Notes under the pieces: generated by a model
Databases searched by the model: none
Seen by the model: the letters and a program-made list of their open reading frames with translations, nothing else
What the model was told of the DNA's origin: nothing
Position numbers and translations under genes: made by a program
Assembly: GCA_002308595.1 (NCBI GenBank)
Contig: DBWH01000011.1
Location: 1-40,188 of the forward strand
Direction: 5' to 3'
Source: Mageeibacillus sp. UBA1243
Lineage (GTDB): Bacteria > Bacillota > Clostridia > UBA1212
Length of the DNA stretch: 40,188 nt
Part shown: in pieces, positions 16,294-24,859 of the stretch
Position numbering within the stretch: position 1 is the first letter of the stretch
How the letters are laid out: every line of letters begins with the position of its first letter

Positions 16294-16386
16294 CTACGAT
16301 TGTTCATTCGGCGGAGAGCGATAATTGTTGAGAATTAAATCTTGAAACGTTGTTTCATACTTCTTAACAACTGTGTTAGTTCTCAT
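16294..16386 (-). CDS. Small ORF, 30 residues, with strong ribosome site
   Basis: The frame encodes 30 residues beginning MRTNTVVKKYETTF and ending PPNEQS before TAG. AAAGGAGG lies 6 nt upstream of the ATG, one of the best ribosome sites in the window. The peptide is soluble, basic at the start, and has no signal or membrane segment. It sits upstream of and on the same strand as the large secreted gene. It could be a peptide precursor, a leader or a small regulator; nothing in the sequence decides this. Confidence 0.45.
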   Translation of the reverse strand: MRTNTVVKKYETTFQDLILNNYRSPPNEQS

Positions 16387-16718
16387 ATTTAACCTCCTTT
16401 CATACTATAAAATGTCGTTCAATGGCATGTTGTTCTGCCGGATTAGCCGGTAATAAAATGTGATCATAGTAGATGCTACCATCTGAATCATATTACCTAT
16501 AGTAATCAAGGCTTTAGCCAACAATGATTATAATCAATCTCACGTGACATATCAATACTAAGATTTCAACTCCTGCTGTTTCAAAGTTTTTAAAGGAATA
16601 ATGGTTTAAGGAGGAAAAACCTGTACATACTATACGAAGCCGGTTTGGCGCGATTTTCCAAGTCGTGTAATCGATAGAGCTCAAGCAATCGTTTGTTCGA
16701 GGTGCACGTAAGCAGATT

Positions 16719-16752
16719 AACAGCCCCGGGATGCGAGACCTCAGGGCTGTTT
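16719..16752. terminator. Hairpin after the XRE gene
   Basis: AACAGCCC (16719-16726) pairs with GGGCTGTT (16744-16751). The T run on either side is weak. Confidence 0.4.
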
Positions 16753-16796
16753 ATGTTAGGGCATTTCAAACCGTAAGGCTCCTCCCCGCAGGTCCG

Positions 16797-17861
16797 CTAC
16801 TCATTTGCAATTGGCTTCAAACGTTCCAAAATGTTCTTCATGCGCGGGTCATCCTGAAGTTCGGCATACGACTGAGAATTCAGAATCTTCAGCAGTAAGC
16901 CGCATTCATTTTCCGTATAGTTCTTAACGGCATTGATTGCGGAGAAAGGAACCTTGTTTACCATAAAAGATGTAAAAGAGCCGTCTTTAAGAGTGTCGTA
17001 ACTGACGGCATGATCTGCAGCTTTATCAAGGCAGGCCAGCGCATCCTCACGTTTTCCAAGCTTCATATATTCTTTTGCCATTTCTCTGAAGATTTCTGAG
17101 TACCGCGTGTGGTAAAAACCGCAGTTTCCGTCCGCATAGAGCAGATTAAAGCAGGCGATTGAGAATTCAAGGGCTTTGATTGTGTCTTCCGGTGAATAGT
17201 TTCCTTTCATGCACATGATGCGTGCAGACAATTGAATTTGATCTACGTTTCTTTGAATGTTGGTCTGACAGTATTGAACAGCTTCCTCTCCTTCCAGAAT
17301 ATAACGCATCAGTTCATTAGCCTGCGTGGGCCCTGCCATATTGGCGTATTTTTTTGCCGATTCCACATCTTTTTTCTCGGTGTAATAGACCATACACAGG
17401 CAATGGATCGTACTGCTACGCATGGAGTCATCGGTGGATTCCTTCAGAATTCTCTCACCGCATGCAATGATCTCATCAAAGTTTTGGCTTCGATCCGCTG
17501 CATTCAAAGCCCACATCAGGTTGTAAAGCACTGACAGCTCGTTTGGGAATTCCTGTTTGGCTTCTTTCCACAGCTTGACACGCTCCGGGCTCTTGCCTTG
17601 GCGGAACAGTTCTGAATTCTTTTCTTCGTACGCAAGCAGCTTTTTCTTTTTTTCAATCTCGCCAACGCCTAAAAGATCATCAATGCTTACATTGTAATAG
17701 GATGAGATTGCCGGCAAGAGCGTTATGTCGGGATAGCCTTCGCCGCGCTCCCATTTGGAAACCGCCTGAGTGGAAATACAGAGATGGTTTGCCAGATCTT
17801 CCTGTTTAGTGCCTTTTTCTCTGCGGAGCCGTTTTAATTGCTCACTCAATAAAATATCCAT
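16797..17861 (-). CDS. XRE-family regulator with TPR-like C-terminal domain
   Basis: This 354-residue protein has an N-terminal helix-turn-helix (about 5-62: LKRLRREKGTKQEDLANHL, then STQAVSKWERGEGYPDI) of the XRE class, followed by about 280 residues of helical, TPR-like sequence that may bind a peptide or partner protein, as in several Gram-positive regulators. The start MDILLSEQ is chosen for GGAGG 7 nt upstream; the frame extends 11 codons further without a ribosome site. A palindrome and promoter just upstream suggest autoregulation. An octamer copy occurs at 17596. Confidence 0.85.
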   Translation of the reverse strand: MDILLSEQLKRLRREKGTKQEDLANHLCISTQAVSKWERGEGYPDITLLPAISSYYNVSIDDLLGVGEIEKKKKLLAYEEKNSELFRQGKSPERVKLWKEAKQEFPNELSVLYNLMWALNAADRSQNFDEIIACGERILKESTDDSMRSSTIHCLCMVYYTEKKDVESAKKYANMAGPTQANELMRYILEGEEAVQYCQTNIQRNVDQIQLSARIMCMKGNYSPEDTIKALEFSIACFNLLYADGNCGFYHTRYSEIFREMAKEYMKLGKREDALACLDKAADHAVSYDTLKDGSFTSFMVNKVPFSAINAVKNYTENECGLLLKILNSQSYAELQDDPRMKNILERLKPIANE

Positions 17862-17889
17862 TTTATTTCCTCCCGAATAAGTTAATAGT

Positions 17890-17903
17890 AACAAGCGCTT
17901 GTT
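17890..17903. promoter_or_regulatory. 14-bp perfect palindrome, likely XRE operator
   Basis: AACAAGCGCTTGTT lies at the expected transcription start of the XRE gene. Autoregulation through such a site is usual for this family. A second dyad, GTTGATT-C-AATCAAC, lies at 17961-17975. Confidence 0.55.
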
Positions 17904-17911
17904 CCAAGGAT

Positions 17912-17939
17912 ATTGTAGCAGAAAGCAAGCACATTACAA
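17912..17939 (-). promoter_or_regulatory. Promoter for the XRE gene
   Basis: On the minus strand TTGTAA (17939-17934), a 16-bp spacer and TACAAT (17917-17912). Confidence 0.6.
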
Positions 17940-17982
17940 CAAACGCGCTGTTTAATATGAGTTGATTCAATCAACGAACAGT

Positions 17983-18012
17983 TGAAAAAGCGCTTTCCAC
18001 AGCCCCTTTTTC
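17983..18012 (-). terminator. Weak terminator after the ABC ATPase gene
   Basis: GAAAAAG (17983-17989) pairs with CTTTTTC (18006-18012). On the minus strand the stem ends in TTTTTC. The right arm overlaps the start of the 75-bp repeat. Confidence 0.4.
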
Positions 18013-18081
18013 GCTAAATGATTTTCCCGTCTGCCAGTTTTATAATTCTCTTGCAGCTTTCCGCAACTATCGGGTCGTGTG
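18007..18081 (-). repeat. 75-bp direct repeat, copy 2 (3' end of the intact ABC ATPase gene)
   Basis: This is the partner of 12514-12588, with a single C/T difference. The two copies bound 5.4 kb of mostly AT-rich DNA. Confidence 0.9.
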
Positions 18082-18682
18082 TTATGACAATCACTGTCTT
18101 GCCGTCGGCATTCAGACTTTTCAGCAAATCCATAACCGCTTTCGAACTGTCACTGTCAAGAGCGCCTGTCGGCTCATCCGCGAGAATGATGTCGGGATCA
18201 TTCGCCAATGCCCTTGCAATAGCCACGCGCTGCTTCTGTCCTCCTGAAAGAAGCTTGACCTTGTTTTTAATGTGAGTTTCGGGAAACCCCACCTTGCGAA
18301 GCGCCTCGACAGCCTTTTTTCGCATTTTTCCGATCGGCAGCTTCGTAAAAAACAGCGGAAGCATCACGTTGAAGATTGCATTCTCATTGGGCATAAGCGA
18401 GTAGTCCTGAAAAACAAACCCGATACGGTTGTTTCTTATTGACGCATTCCGGGAGTCCTTTGAGAAGTCCACAGGCTCACCGAAAAGTTCGAATTCGCCG
18501 CTGTCTCTGCTGTCCAGAAGCCCTATTATGTTGAGAAGAGTGGTCTTGCCGGACCCCGAAGGACCCGTTATTGCAATCATCTCGCCCTCTTCCACCGAAA
18601 AGGAAACCCCGTCAAGTGCATTGACAGACATATCCTTCAGCACAAATCTTTTACGCAGATCATTTACCCTTATGACAGTCAT
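18014..18682 (-). CDS. ABC transporter ATPase, MacB/LolD type
   Basis: This 222-residue ATPase should power the two permeases encoded just upstream. It has all motifs: Walker A GPSGSGKTT, Q-loop FQDYSLMP, signature LSGGQKQR, Walker B IILADEPTGALD and the switch His in VITHD. The start MTVIRV is preferred: GAGGAG lies 7 nt upstream, inside the last codons of the permease gene, whose stop is 1 nt before the ATG. An alternative ATG five codons earlier would overlap. The 3' end is the bounding repeat of the 12.6-18.0 kb segment; the coding sequence itself is intact. Confidence 0.92.
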   Translation of the reverse strand: MTVIRVNDLRKRFVLKDMSVNALDGVSFSVEEGEMIAITGPSGSGKTTLLNIIGLLDSRDSGEFELFGEPVDFSKDSRNASIRNNRIGFVFQDYSLMPNENAIFNVMLPLFFTKLPIGKMRKKAVEALRKVGFPETHIKNKVKLLSGGQKQRVAIARALANDPDIILADEPTGALDSDSSKAVMDLLKSLNADGKTVIVITHDPIVAESCKRIIKLADGKII

Positions 18683-18683
18683 A

Positions 18684-19853
18684 CTATATCTCCTCAACTA
18701 CCCTTTGAATGTGCGAATTCGTTCTTTTAAGTAAAAGCGAAGCCGCAGCAATAATTGCCAAAAACGCCAATACAGTTCCTCCAAGAAGCAAAAAGCTCTC
18801 CGGAGTTATCGAAATATTCTCGAGAAGCTGTCTTCCTCTTAAGCAAACCGCCAAAATGATTGCCGAATTGACTGCAGCTCCCGGTATCAGAAGAAGCGAG
18901 AAAGCGGCTATCATCAGCGCGGTGCCTTGGCGTCTTGAGCAGCCTATCAATTCGATGAGCGCAACGGTATTTGTCTCGCTGTCAATCGACATTACAATGA
19001 TTGCAAAGCTTGAGGCAAAAGAAAGACCCATAATGAGCAACGGAATTGCCGAATATGAATCGATATTGTTTTTGGCGACAAGATTCGTTCTCTTTTCTAT
19101 CTCACTTTTTTCCTGCACCCCGATATTATCAGCCAGCAGAAGTGCCGCCACTTCGTTCCTCGCAGCTTCGTCCGAATCGTCCGTGAAAAGAACGATTCCG
19201 TTTGACGGGAAAAATGAACTGTCTCCGAAGCCTGCAAGCTCACGAAAACAGTCTCTTGCAAACCGGTTGTCAAGAACATAAATATCATTCCCGCAGGGGG
19301 AGAAAATGTTATATGCCGACACCGCGTTAGACCCTGTCTGAAAATTCATTATGAGCGCGTCATCGGATACTACACCGTCTACAACGAGCTCCACATCTGT
19401 CTTGGCGTTTTCCGTAAGCAATGAAGCTTTAATCTTTTGACCTGACGAACAACCCTTCAAAACAGACCGGGAACTTACGACCCGAAGCTCTTCCCCTCCG
19501 TCATTCCTGCTGAGAGTACCGCCAAGGCATTTTGCCGAAGATACCGCCTTGAGAAAGTAATAATCATTTTTATACTTCACGTTTGCCAGGAAGGAGACAT
19601 ATAAAACGTCTTCCACATACTTGTTGTCTGCCAGAAGAGATTCAATATCCTTTTTCTGTCCAAGTGTGTCAAAATATACAAAGCCGCCTCGTCCGGACAC
19701 GTTATCAAGCTCCTTTTGATACTGTTTCGGCAGCTTATACAGACCTGCCAGATATATCACCGCTGTTTCAGCTGCGAGAGTGATGAGCATCAGCAGAACG
19801 GCCTTTGATTTCAATTGGCGTATTATTTTAAACAGCAACACAATTTTATTCAT
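18684..19853 (-). CDS. ABC transporter permease, FtsX/MacB-like topology
   Basis: This 389-residue protein has one N-terminal helix (about 15-36), a long outside domain (about 40-255) and three helices near the C-terminus, the FtsX/MacB arrangement. Sequence divergence is high. Its start overlaps the stop of the upstream permease gene by 8 bp and its stop is 1 nt from the ATPase start, so the three genes form a tight operon. A role in export of, or defence against, a peptide or lipophilic compound is typical of this class; the substrate is unknown. Confidence 0.82.
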   Translation of the reverse strand: MNKIVLLFKIIRQLKSKAVLLMLITLAAETAVIYLAGLYKLPKQYQKELDNVSGRGGFVYFDTLGQKKDIESLLADNKYVEDVLYVSFLANVKYKNDYYFLKAVSSAKCLGGTLSRNDGGEELRVVSSRSVLKGCSSGQKIKASLLTENAKTDVELVVDGVVSDDALIMNFQTGSNAVSAYNIFSPCGNDIYVLDNRFARDCFRELAGFGDSSFFPSNGIVLFTDDSDEAARNEVAALLLADNIGVQEKSEIEKRTNLVAKNNIDSYSAIPLLIMGLSFASSFAIIVMSIDSETNTVALIELIGCSRRQGTALMIAAFSLLLIPGAAVNSAIILAVCLRGRQLLENISITPESFLLLGGTVLAFLAIIAAASLLLKRTNSHIQRVVEEI

Positions 19854-20928
19854 AATGCTTCACCACCGTGGTATAAGAGTTTCTTATGAAATACACCGCA
19901 AACGGAATCGACGAGAATACAGAGGCAAGCACAATTATGCCCACCGCAACTGCGTACTCTTTCAGCCCCATCCTGCACTTTGGAATCAGCAGAAAACCGT
20001 GTATAACGTCTCTGAGAGCCAAATGAACAACTGCCGAAACCACCATGATTACAAATGTTGAAAGTATTCTCTCAAACATCAGCAGAAAAAGAGTATTGGA
20101 TTTACTTGAACCAAGTATTCCGAGCAGGCTGTATGTCTGTCTGTTTTTTTTCGACGTGTAGTTGAAAAGATAAAACCCGAGCATAAGGACTATTACCGCC
20201 AATACACCGCTGCCGATCAAATCCACAGAGTTGCTCTGTACAGCCTCATCATAAGTGACTCCTCCGCTCATAAGGGCTTTACCGTCTCCGCACAAAGCGT
20301 ACTGAAGCTTTTTTTCCTCAAAAACACTCAGTTTTCGTGATGTATAGAAGGTCATATGCCAAACTTTAAGCCCGGCCTTCTCAAACCACACCTTGGGGAC
20401 AATGATCAGGTTTCCCATCGGATCATCGACAATACCCGCTACATAGAATTCTTCATCCCAGAACGGCAGTTTTATCATCTTTCCGGCAACGGGACAAATG
20501 TCGCTCGAAACAAACGCTGCAGGGACCTCCCCCGACAGTTCTTCCCGTCTGAAAGACAGTCTTCCGTCGCGGCAGATGTAATACATTAGTTCATCTGTCT
20601 TTCCGTAAAAGGTTGTGACCTGATATCTTGACCCGTCCGGGCCAACAGTCGAAGAATTCAGCTCTGTGTACCTTCTGCTTTTGAAAAAACTGTTTTCTGT
20701 GTATTCATTCACGCTTGAAACGGTCTGCTCTTCGGTGAAGCTGACAACATGTCTGCATTTCATATAGTCTTCACTGTCAACGTCAGAAAAATAAGAAGTG
20801 AACGCGCCAAGAACCGATAAGAAACTCACGCCGAAGAGCAAAGCCGCAACAATAAACACTGTTGCAATCAGTTTTTTGCTCAGGAAAAAATTAACTATGA
20901 TCTTAAAAACCAGGCATAAATCCTTCAT
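19846..20928 (-). CDS. ABC transporter permease, FtsX/MacB-like topology
   Basis: This 360-residue protein has the same plan as the next gene: one N-terminal helix (about 18-42), an outside domain (about 45-235) and three C-terminal helices. The two permeases are probably diverged halves of a heterodimer. It is the first gene of the operon. No good Shine-Dalgarno precedes the ATG. A TTGACT lies upstream near 20995 without a convincing -10 box, so the promoter is uncertain. Confidence 0.82.
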   Translation of the reverse strand: MKDLCLVFKIIVNFFLSKKLIATVFIVAALLFGVSFLSVLGAFTSYFSDVDSEDYMKCRHVVSFTEEQTVSSVNEYTENSFFKSRRYTELNSSTVGPDGSRYQVTTFYGKTDELMYYICRDGRLSFRREELSGEVPAAFVSSDICPVAGKMIKLPFWDEEFYVAGIVDDPMGNLIIVPKVWFEKAGLKVWHMTFYTSRKLSVFEEKKLQYALCGDGKALMSGGVTYDEAVQSNSVDLIGSGVLAVIVLMLGFYLFNYTSKKNRQTYSLLGILGSSKSNTLFLLMFERILSTFVIMVVSAVVHLALRDVIHGFLLIPKCRMGLKEYAVAVGIIVLASVFSSIPFAVYFIRNSYTTVVKHYE

Positions 20929-21075
20929 GGCGTATATGTGTGTTGAGTCACGCAGTTCTGCGAATTGTAGAAATAGTAATCATGGTTTATCCAAGTCAAA
21001 CCAGCATATCTTCCGGAGGCATGTCATGCCATCCAGTCAGTCACTCTGATTATTCTGATTTACAGATCCGGGCTG

Positions 21076-23757
21076 TCATCTTATACGATGGAAAACGTCC
21101 GGGTAGAGGTCGAAGCAGCACTTGAATACATCTTCACCAAGCACCGGGGTTCCGCCGAAGTCTACACTTTCAAGCGAAGTGCAAAACGCAAATGCCATAT
21201 TACCGACCCTGGCACACGTGTGAGAAAAGCTCTTAAGATCGGCGCAGCCTTTGAATGCCCCTTCGGGGATTTCGGTGATGCCTGCTGGAAGTTTGACTTC
21301 GGTCACGCGGTCGCACGATGCAAACGCGTATTTTCCGATTGCCGACACATTGGCGGGCAGATTGATTTCAGTCAGTGAACAGCAGGCGTTGAAGGCGCGG
21401 TCACCGATTTTTTTGAGTGCTGCCGGCAGTTCTGCTTTCTTAAGCGCCAGGCACCACTCAAACGCCGAGTCGGACACAACCTCTATCGTTTCCGGAATTA
21501 TGATTTCCTCCATATGCGTGCAATACTGAAACGCTGCTTCGCCAATGGACTTAAGAGCCGCGCCTTTTACAGTGACCGTTCCGTAGAGATGTGTGTTTGC
21601 AAACATTCCGTTCGGAACCGCTTCCGTATCATCACTGAAAACGATTTCCGCCGAATCAAGCCTTCCGAACGCAGAGTTATCCGAATAACTTCCGTCCGCA
21701 CGCTTTTCAGCCGCAAAACTCTTGGCGGCAGCAGGGGTCGCAAACGAGATCTTCTTCAGTGCCGTCAAGCCATCAAACGCTCTGCTTCCGGGCCTTGTTC
21801 CGACCTCCGGCAACACAAGTTCCGTCATGGAAGAGCAGCCCGAAAAAGCTTTTTCGCCGAGAGTTGTGATTTTTGCCGGGAAACTTATTGTTTCAAGAGA
21901 AGCGCAGCCTTTGAATGCTTCCGCCCCTATATTTTCGATGGAATTGAATGTGAACGATTTAAGTGCCGTGCAGCCCGAAAATGCCCCGTCTGAAACAGTT
22001 TTAACTGCGGTCACGTCCGCTCTTTCAAGTGCCGTGCAGCCTGCGAACGCACCATCGTTGACAGTCTCGGCTTTCGGAATCTCAATCACCTTCAGCAATG
22101 CATCGCCGGAGAAGGCGTTCTTGCCGATTTCTTTAACAGATGTGAGGACAGCTTTTTTCAGAGATGTACAGCCGCTGAATGCATTGTCGGCAACACTTGT
22201 GAGGCAAGGTAAATTTATATTCTCAACAGACGAGCACCCCTTAAATGAGTCTTGACCTGCAGCCTGCACCGAATCTGCAGACGGAACCGCTTTCAAAGCC
22301 TTGCAGCCCTCAAATGCGCTGTTACCTATTTTTACTATGCCGTGAGCATCGACTGTCTCAAGTGCTGCGCATCCGCGGAATGCCTTGTCTCCAATCTGAG
22401 AAATATTCCCCTTAAAGACAACCTCCTTCAAGTTCTCCAGCCCTTCGAAAAACGAATCGCCTGCCTTTCCGTTTTCGACCGTTATCTTAGTCACCTTGCT
22501 TTTGGAAAAAGCCGACCCAAACATAGTCTTTAGCACGGATATCGGGGCCATCTCACCGTCAATCACAACTTCTGAAACGTTTGTCAGTTTCTTGAATGAG
22601 CCCTTGGCAATTTCAATGCAGGGAATGGTGATCTTGGTGATTTTTTCGGCGTTGCCGTTCTCATCAAACAGAGTGCTCAAGGTTTTTGATACCTTAAACC
22701 CGCCAATTTCAGACGGGACAACAATTTCCGGCCCTTCAAGACTGCACCTAAACAACTTGGCGGTTGTCTCGCCTGACTCATCGCTGATCAGCGTGTACGA
22801 CCATCCATCGGCCGTCTTTACCTCGGAAGTATCGGGGCTTTCCTCAGGAGTTGCATCGGGCGTATTTTCCGGGCTGTTATCGGTATTACCCGGCTCCGGA
22901 GTCCGCTTATCAGGAGCGGGCGTAGCTGTAACTTCAGGAACAACGTCGGAAGGCTTAACACAAGCAGTCAGATTTACCGCAACGGTGAAAGTCATTATAA
23001 AGCACAGGACAATGCAGGACACCCTGACAGTTTTTCGGTTTCTAAGCATAATCAAAACGAGCGCTGCAACGGCGACCATACCTGCCATTCCGAGAAATCC
23101 GGCGTTTCCGCCAACGGTCGAACTTTTCGCCTTTTCGTTCTTAATCTCATTCTCCAGCATGCGGCGCGTCGCGAAAGAAGTGAATACCCACCGGCCCGTC
23201 TCTTCCTGTTTTTCATAAACATATTCGAAAGTTTTTTTCACATTATTTGCAAAAGTGACGCTCATTTCACACTTAACGCATTTGTCCGTGAACTGCGTTA
23301 TCGTGTACCCGGTTTCGAAGGAATCGTATTCCCCGTTCTCAGAAGGCATTACAATTTCGAATCCGTAATATGTCTGATCTTTCTCATAGTCGAGCTTCAC
23401 GGAATACGGAGCCGGGAAACCGGTAATAACCTCACTGCTGAAATATTGTTCCAGCAGTTTCATGAACGCATCCGGACGCGAGAGACCGCCAATCACGCGC
23501 ATTCCGGAACCGTCTTCCAAATTATGAAGAGAGTAGTTGATATTTTGATCCTCAATAAAGTTCTGCAGAAATGTATTATCTTCGGCTGATTGGGGCGACC
23601 ACTCAAGATCCGTATACAAAACTGCAAGTGCCTCTGCCTCTTCAAGGATGTCATAGAACTCATCTTCCGAAAAAGCCGGTGTGTCCGCAAACGATCCCAA
23701 CTGAAGCATCAGAACCAAACAAAGACTCATGCAAAAGAGAACACATATTTTTTTCAT
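21076..23757 (-). CDS. BspA-like leucine-rich-repeat surface protein with internal membrane hairpin and lipobox
   Basis: This 893-residue protein has an N-terminal signal peptide (MKKICVLF..) and an outside domain (about 30-210). Two adjacent hydrophobic helices follow (about 217-239 and 247-268) separated by RNRKTVR; the second ends in LTAC, a good lipobox. After a Pro/Thr/Glu linker come about 15 LRR_5 repeats of the BspA type (IGDKAFRGCAALETV.. pattern, with Cys in GC). Such repeats commonly mediate binding to surfaces or host proteins. The layout suggests fusion of a tail-anchored protein to an LRR lipoprotein; an in-frame ATG begins exactly at the second module (MLRNRK). The start is chosen for GGAGG 8 nt upstream. 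Confidence 0.85.
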   Translation of the reverse strand: MKKICVLFCMSLCLVLMLQLGSFADTPAFSEDEFYDILEEAEALAVLYTDLEWSPQSAEDNTFLQNFIEDQNINYSLHNLEDGSGMRVIGGLSRPDAFMKLLEQYFSSEVITGFPAPYSVKLDYEKDQTYYGFEIVMPSENGEYDSFETGYTITQFTDKCVKCEMSVTFANNVKKTFEYVYEKQEETGRWVFTSFATRRMLENEIKNEKAKSSTVGGNAGFLGMAGMVAVAALVLIMLRNRKTVRVSCIVLCFIMTFTVAVNLTACVKPSDVVPEVTATPAPDKRTPEPGNTDNSPENTPDATPEESPDTSEVKTADGWSYTLISDESGETTAKLFRCSLEGPEIVVPSEIGGFKVSKTLSTLFDENGNAEKITKITIPCIEIAKGSFKKLTNVSEVVIDGEMAPISVLKTMFGSAFSKSKVTKITVENGKAGDSFFEGLENLKEVVFKGNISQIGDKAFRGCAALETVDAHGIVKIGNSAFEGCKALKAVPSADSVQAAGQDSFKGCSSVENINLPCLTSVADNAFSGCTSLKKAVLTSVKEIGKNAFSGDALLKVIEIPKAETVNDGAFAGCTALERADVTAVKTVSDGAFSGCTALKSFTFNSIENIGAEAFKGCASLETISFPAKITTLGEKAFSGCSSMTELVLPEVGTRPGSRAFDGLTALKKISFATPAAAKSFAAEKRADGSYSDNSAFGRLDSAEIVFSDDTEAVPNGMFANTHLYGTVTVKGAALKSIGEAAFQYCTHMEEIIIPETIEVVSDSAFEWCLALKKAELPAALKKIGDRAFNACCSLTEINLPANVSAIGKYAFASCDRVTEVKLPAGITEIPEGAFKGCADLKSFSHTCARVGNMAFAFCTSLESVDFGGTPVLGEDVFKCCFDLYPDVFHRIR

Positions 23758-24140
23758 GATTTTAACCTCCATTATGTATCAAGTCATCATCACTCGTTGC
23801 TTTTGGCCTAAAAAGAGTGTTTGTGTATCGGGAGCATCCGGAAAACGGAATGCCAACCGCTGAACAGGCTATGTTGCTGCCGGATGACCCGCTGCTATAT
23901 TTGGCGATATGATTCGATAAAACTCATCCCCGGTATCTGCTGCATTGAGATTTCCACCGTTCTCAATAACCGGTGATTTCAGCAAAACCATAAGAATCAC
24001 GCATAAGGATCAAGCTAACCGTCCGTATTGATTTTTTCAGACAAACTCATTATACTGTATTTCACTTCATATGTCTGCGACTTAATTTCAAAAAGAGTCG
24101 CATTACAGTTTATTTTAAAGGTTTACAGAGGATTTCGCCA
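23758..24140. other. Intergenic region upstream of the LRR and TetR genes
   Basis: Besides the TetR promoter at 24028-24056 I see no gene here and no clear minus-strand promoter for the LRR gene. Confidence 0.5.
24028..24056 (+). promoter_or_regulatory. Promoter for the TetR gene
   Basis: TTGATT (24028-24033), a 17-bp spacer and TATACT (24051-24056). Confidence 0.7.
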
Positions 24141-24719
24141 ATGATCAACACCCCCGCTGACGGTATAAACCGGGACTCTACAAAAAAGACCATTATCGAC
24201 TCTTATCTCGCATTACTCCACAAGCGCAATGCCGACGTCTGCTCCGTAAAAGATATCTGCGAAAAAGCCGGGATACACAAATCCACTTTTTACAGGCATT
24301 TTGACAGCATCAGCGGTCTTCAGCAAAGTATCGTTGCCCGTGTCATGGAACAGCTTGACAAGATTCTGAATGACACGGATTTCTCGGATTTTTTATGCGG
24401 CCGCCGCGAATTTCTCCGTAAACTGTCTACAGAAATAAAAACAAACATACTCTTTTACTCAAAGCTCGTTGTCGTAAATCACGACGTAGTGTTTCTCTCG
24501 ACAATCAAGAGTTCCATATCCCGCAAGCTGAAAGAGGCAACAAAGAAGAATACAAGCATACCTGAGACACGGATCAACATTTTCTTCAACTACGTTGTTT
24601 CAGGAACTATTGCTGTTTACAGGGAGTGGATAAGGGGCGGCTGCGCCGAGTCTATCGATGATATTGCAACTGTTCTGGAAGGAATCTCTTCAAACGGATT
24701 TGCAAGCATGCTGAATTAA
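24141..24719 (+). CDS. TetR-family transcriptional regulator
   Basis: This 192-residue regulator has a typical N-terminal DNA-binding domain (about 15-60), with the recognition region VKDICEKAGIHKSTFYRHFDS. The C-terminal ligand domain is helical and resembles the TetR_C_7 type found near drug-export genes. It is divergent from the LRR gene and may act on nearby genes; the target is unknown. AGAGGA precedes the ATG. The start codon is the last three bases of an octamer copy (24136-24143), and another copy lies just past the stop. Confidence 0.88.
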   Translation: MINTPADGINRDSTKKTIIDSYLALLHKRNADVCSVKDICEKAGIHKSTFYRHFDSISGLQQSIVARVMEQLDKILNDTDFSDFLCGRREFLRKLSTEIKTNILFYSKLVVVNHDVVFLSTIKSSISRKLKEATKKNTSIPETRINIFFNYVVSGTIAVYREWIRGGCAESIDDIATVLEGISSNGFASMLN

Positions 24720-24801
24720 AACCGCCAATGCTTTGGAGCGTTTCCACTTTGATTTCTCCTTTCGGCGAATGGCCGCGAATGGACGTCAACGGAAAAAGAA
24801 C

Positions 24802-24830
24802 TTGACAATTCCCCGAAAAAAAGATATCAT
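24802..24830 (+). promoter_or_regulatory. tRNA-Leu promoter
   Basis: TTGACA (24802-24807), a 17-bp spacer and TATCAT (24825-24830), about 30 bp before the tRNA. Confidence 0.8.
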
Positions 24831-24859
24831 TTGCCCGCTCACCGCAAATGAGCGGTTTT

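Larger units (their letters stand above)
16047..16796. other. AT-rich spacer with one small ORF and a short dyad
   Basis: This 750-bp stretch lies between the XRE gene and the large secreted gene. It holds the 30-codon ORF listed separately, a perfect TACCAT-AA-ATGGTA dyad at 16188-16201 and a hairpin at 16719-16752. AAGGAGG near 16610 on the plus strand has no usable start after it. I see no other gene. Confidence 0.55.

Noticed and set aside
12589..18006. Transposase or integrase on the AT-rich segment
   Set aside because: All frames were inspected; none of the proteins has recombinase motifs.
21200..22500. Regular repeats in the LRR gene as a CRISPR-like array
   Set aside because: The repeats are protein-level leucine-rich repeats with variable DNA; no identical direct repeats with spacers and no cas genes are present.
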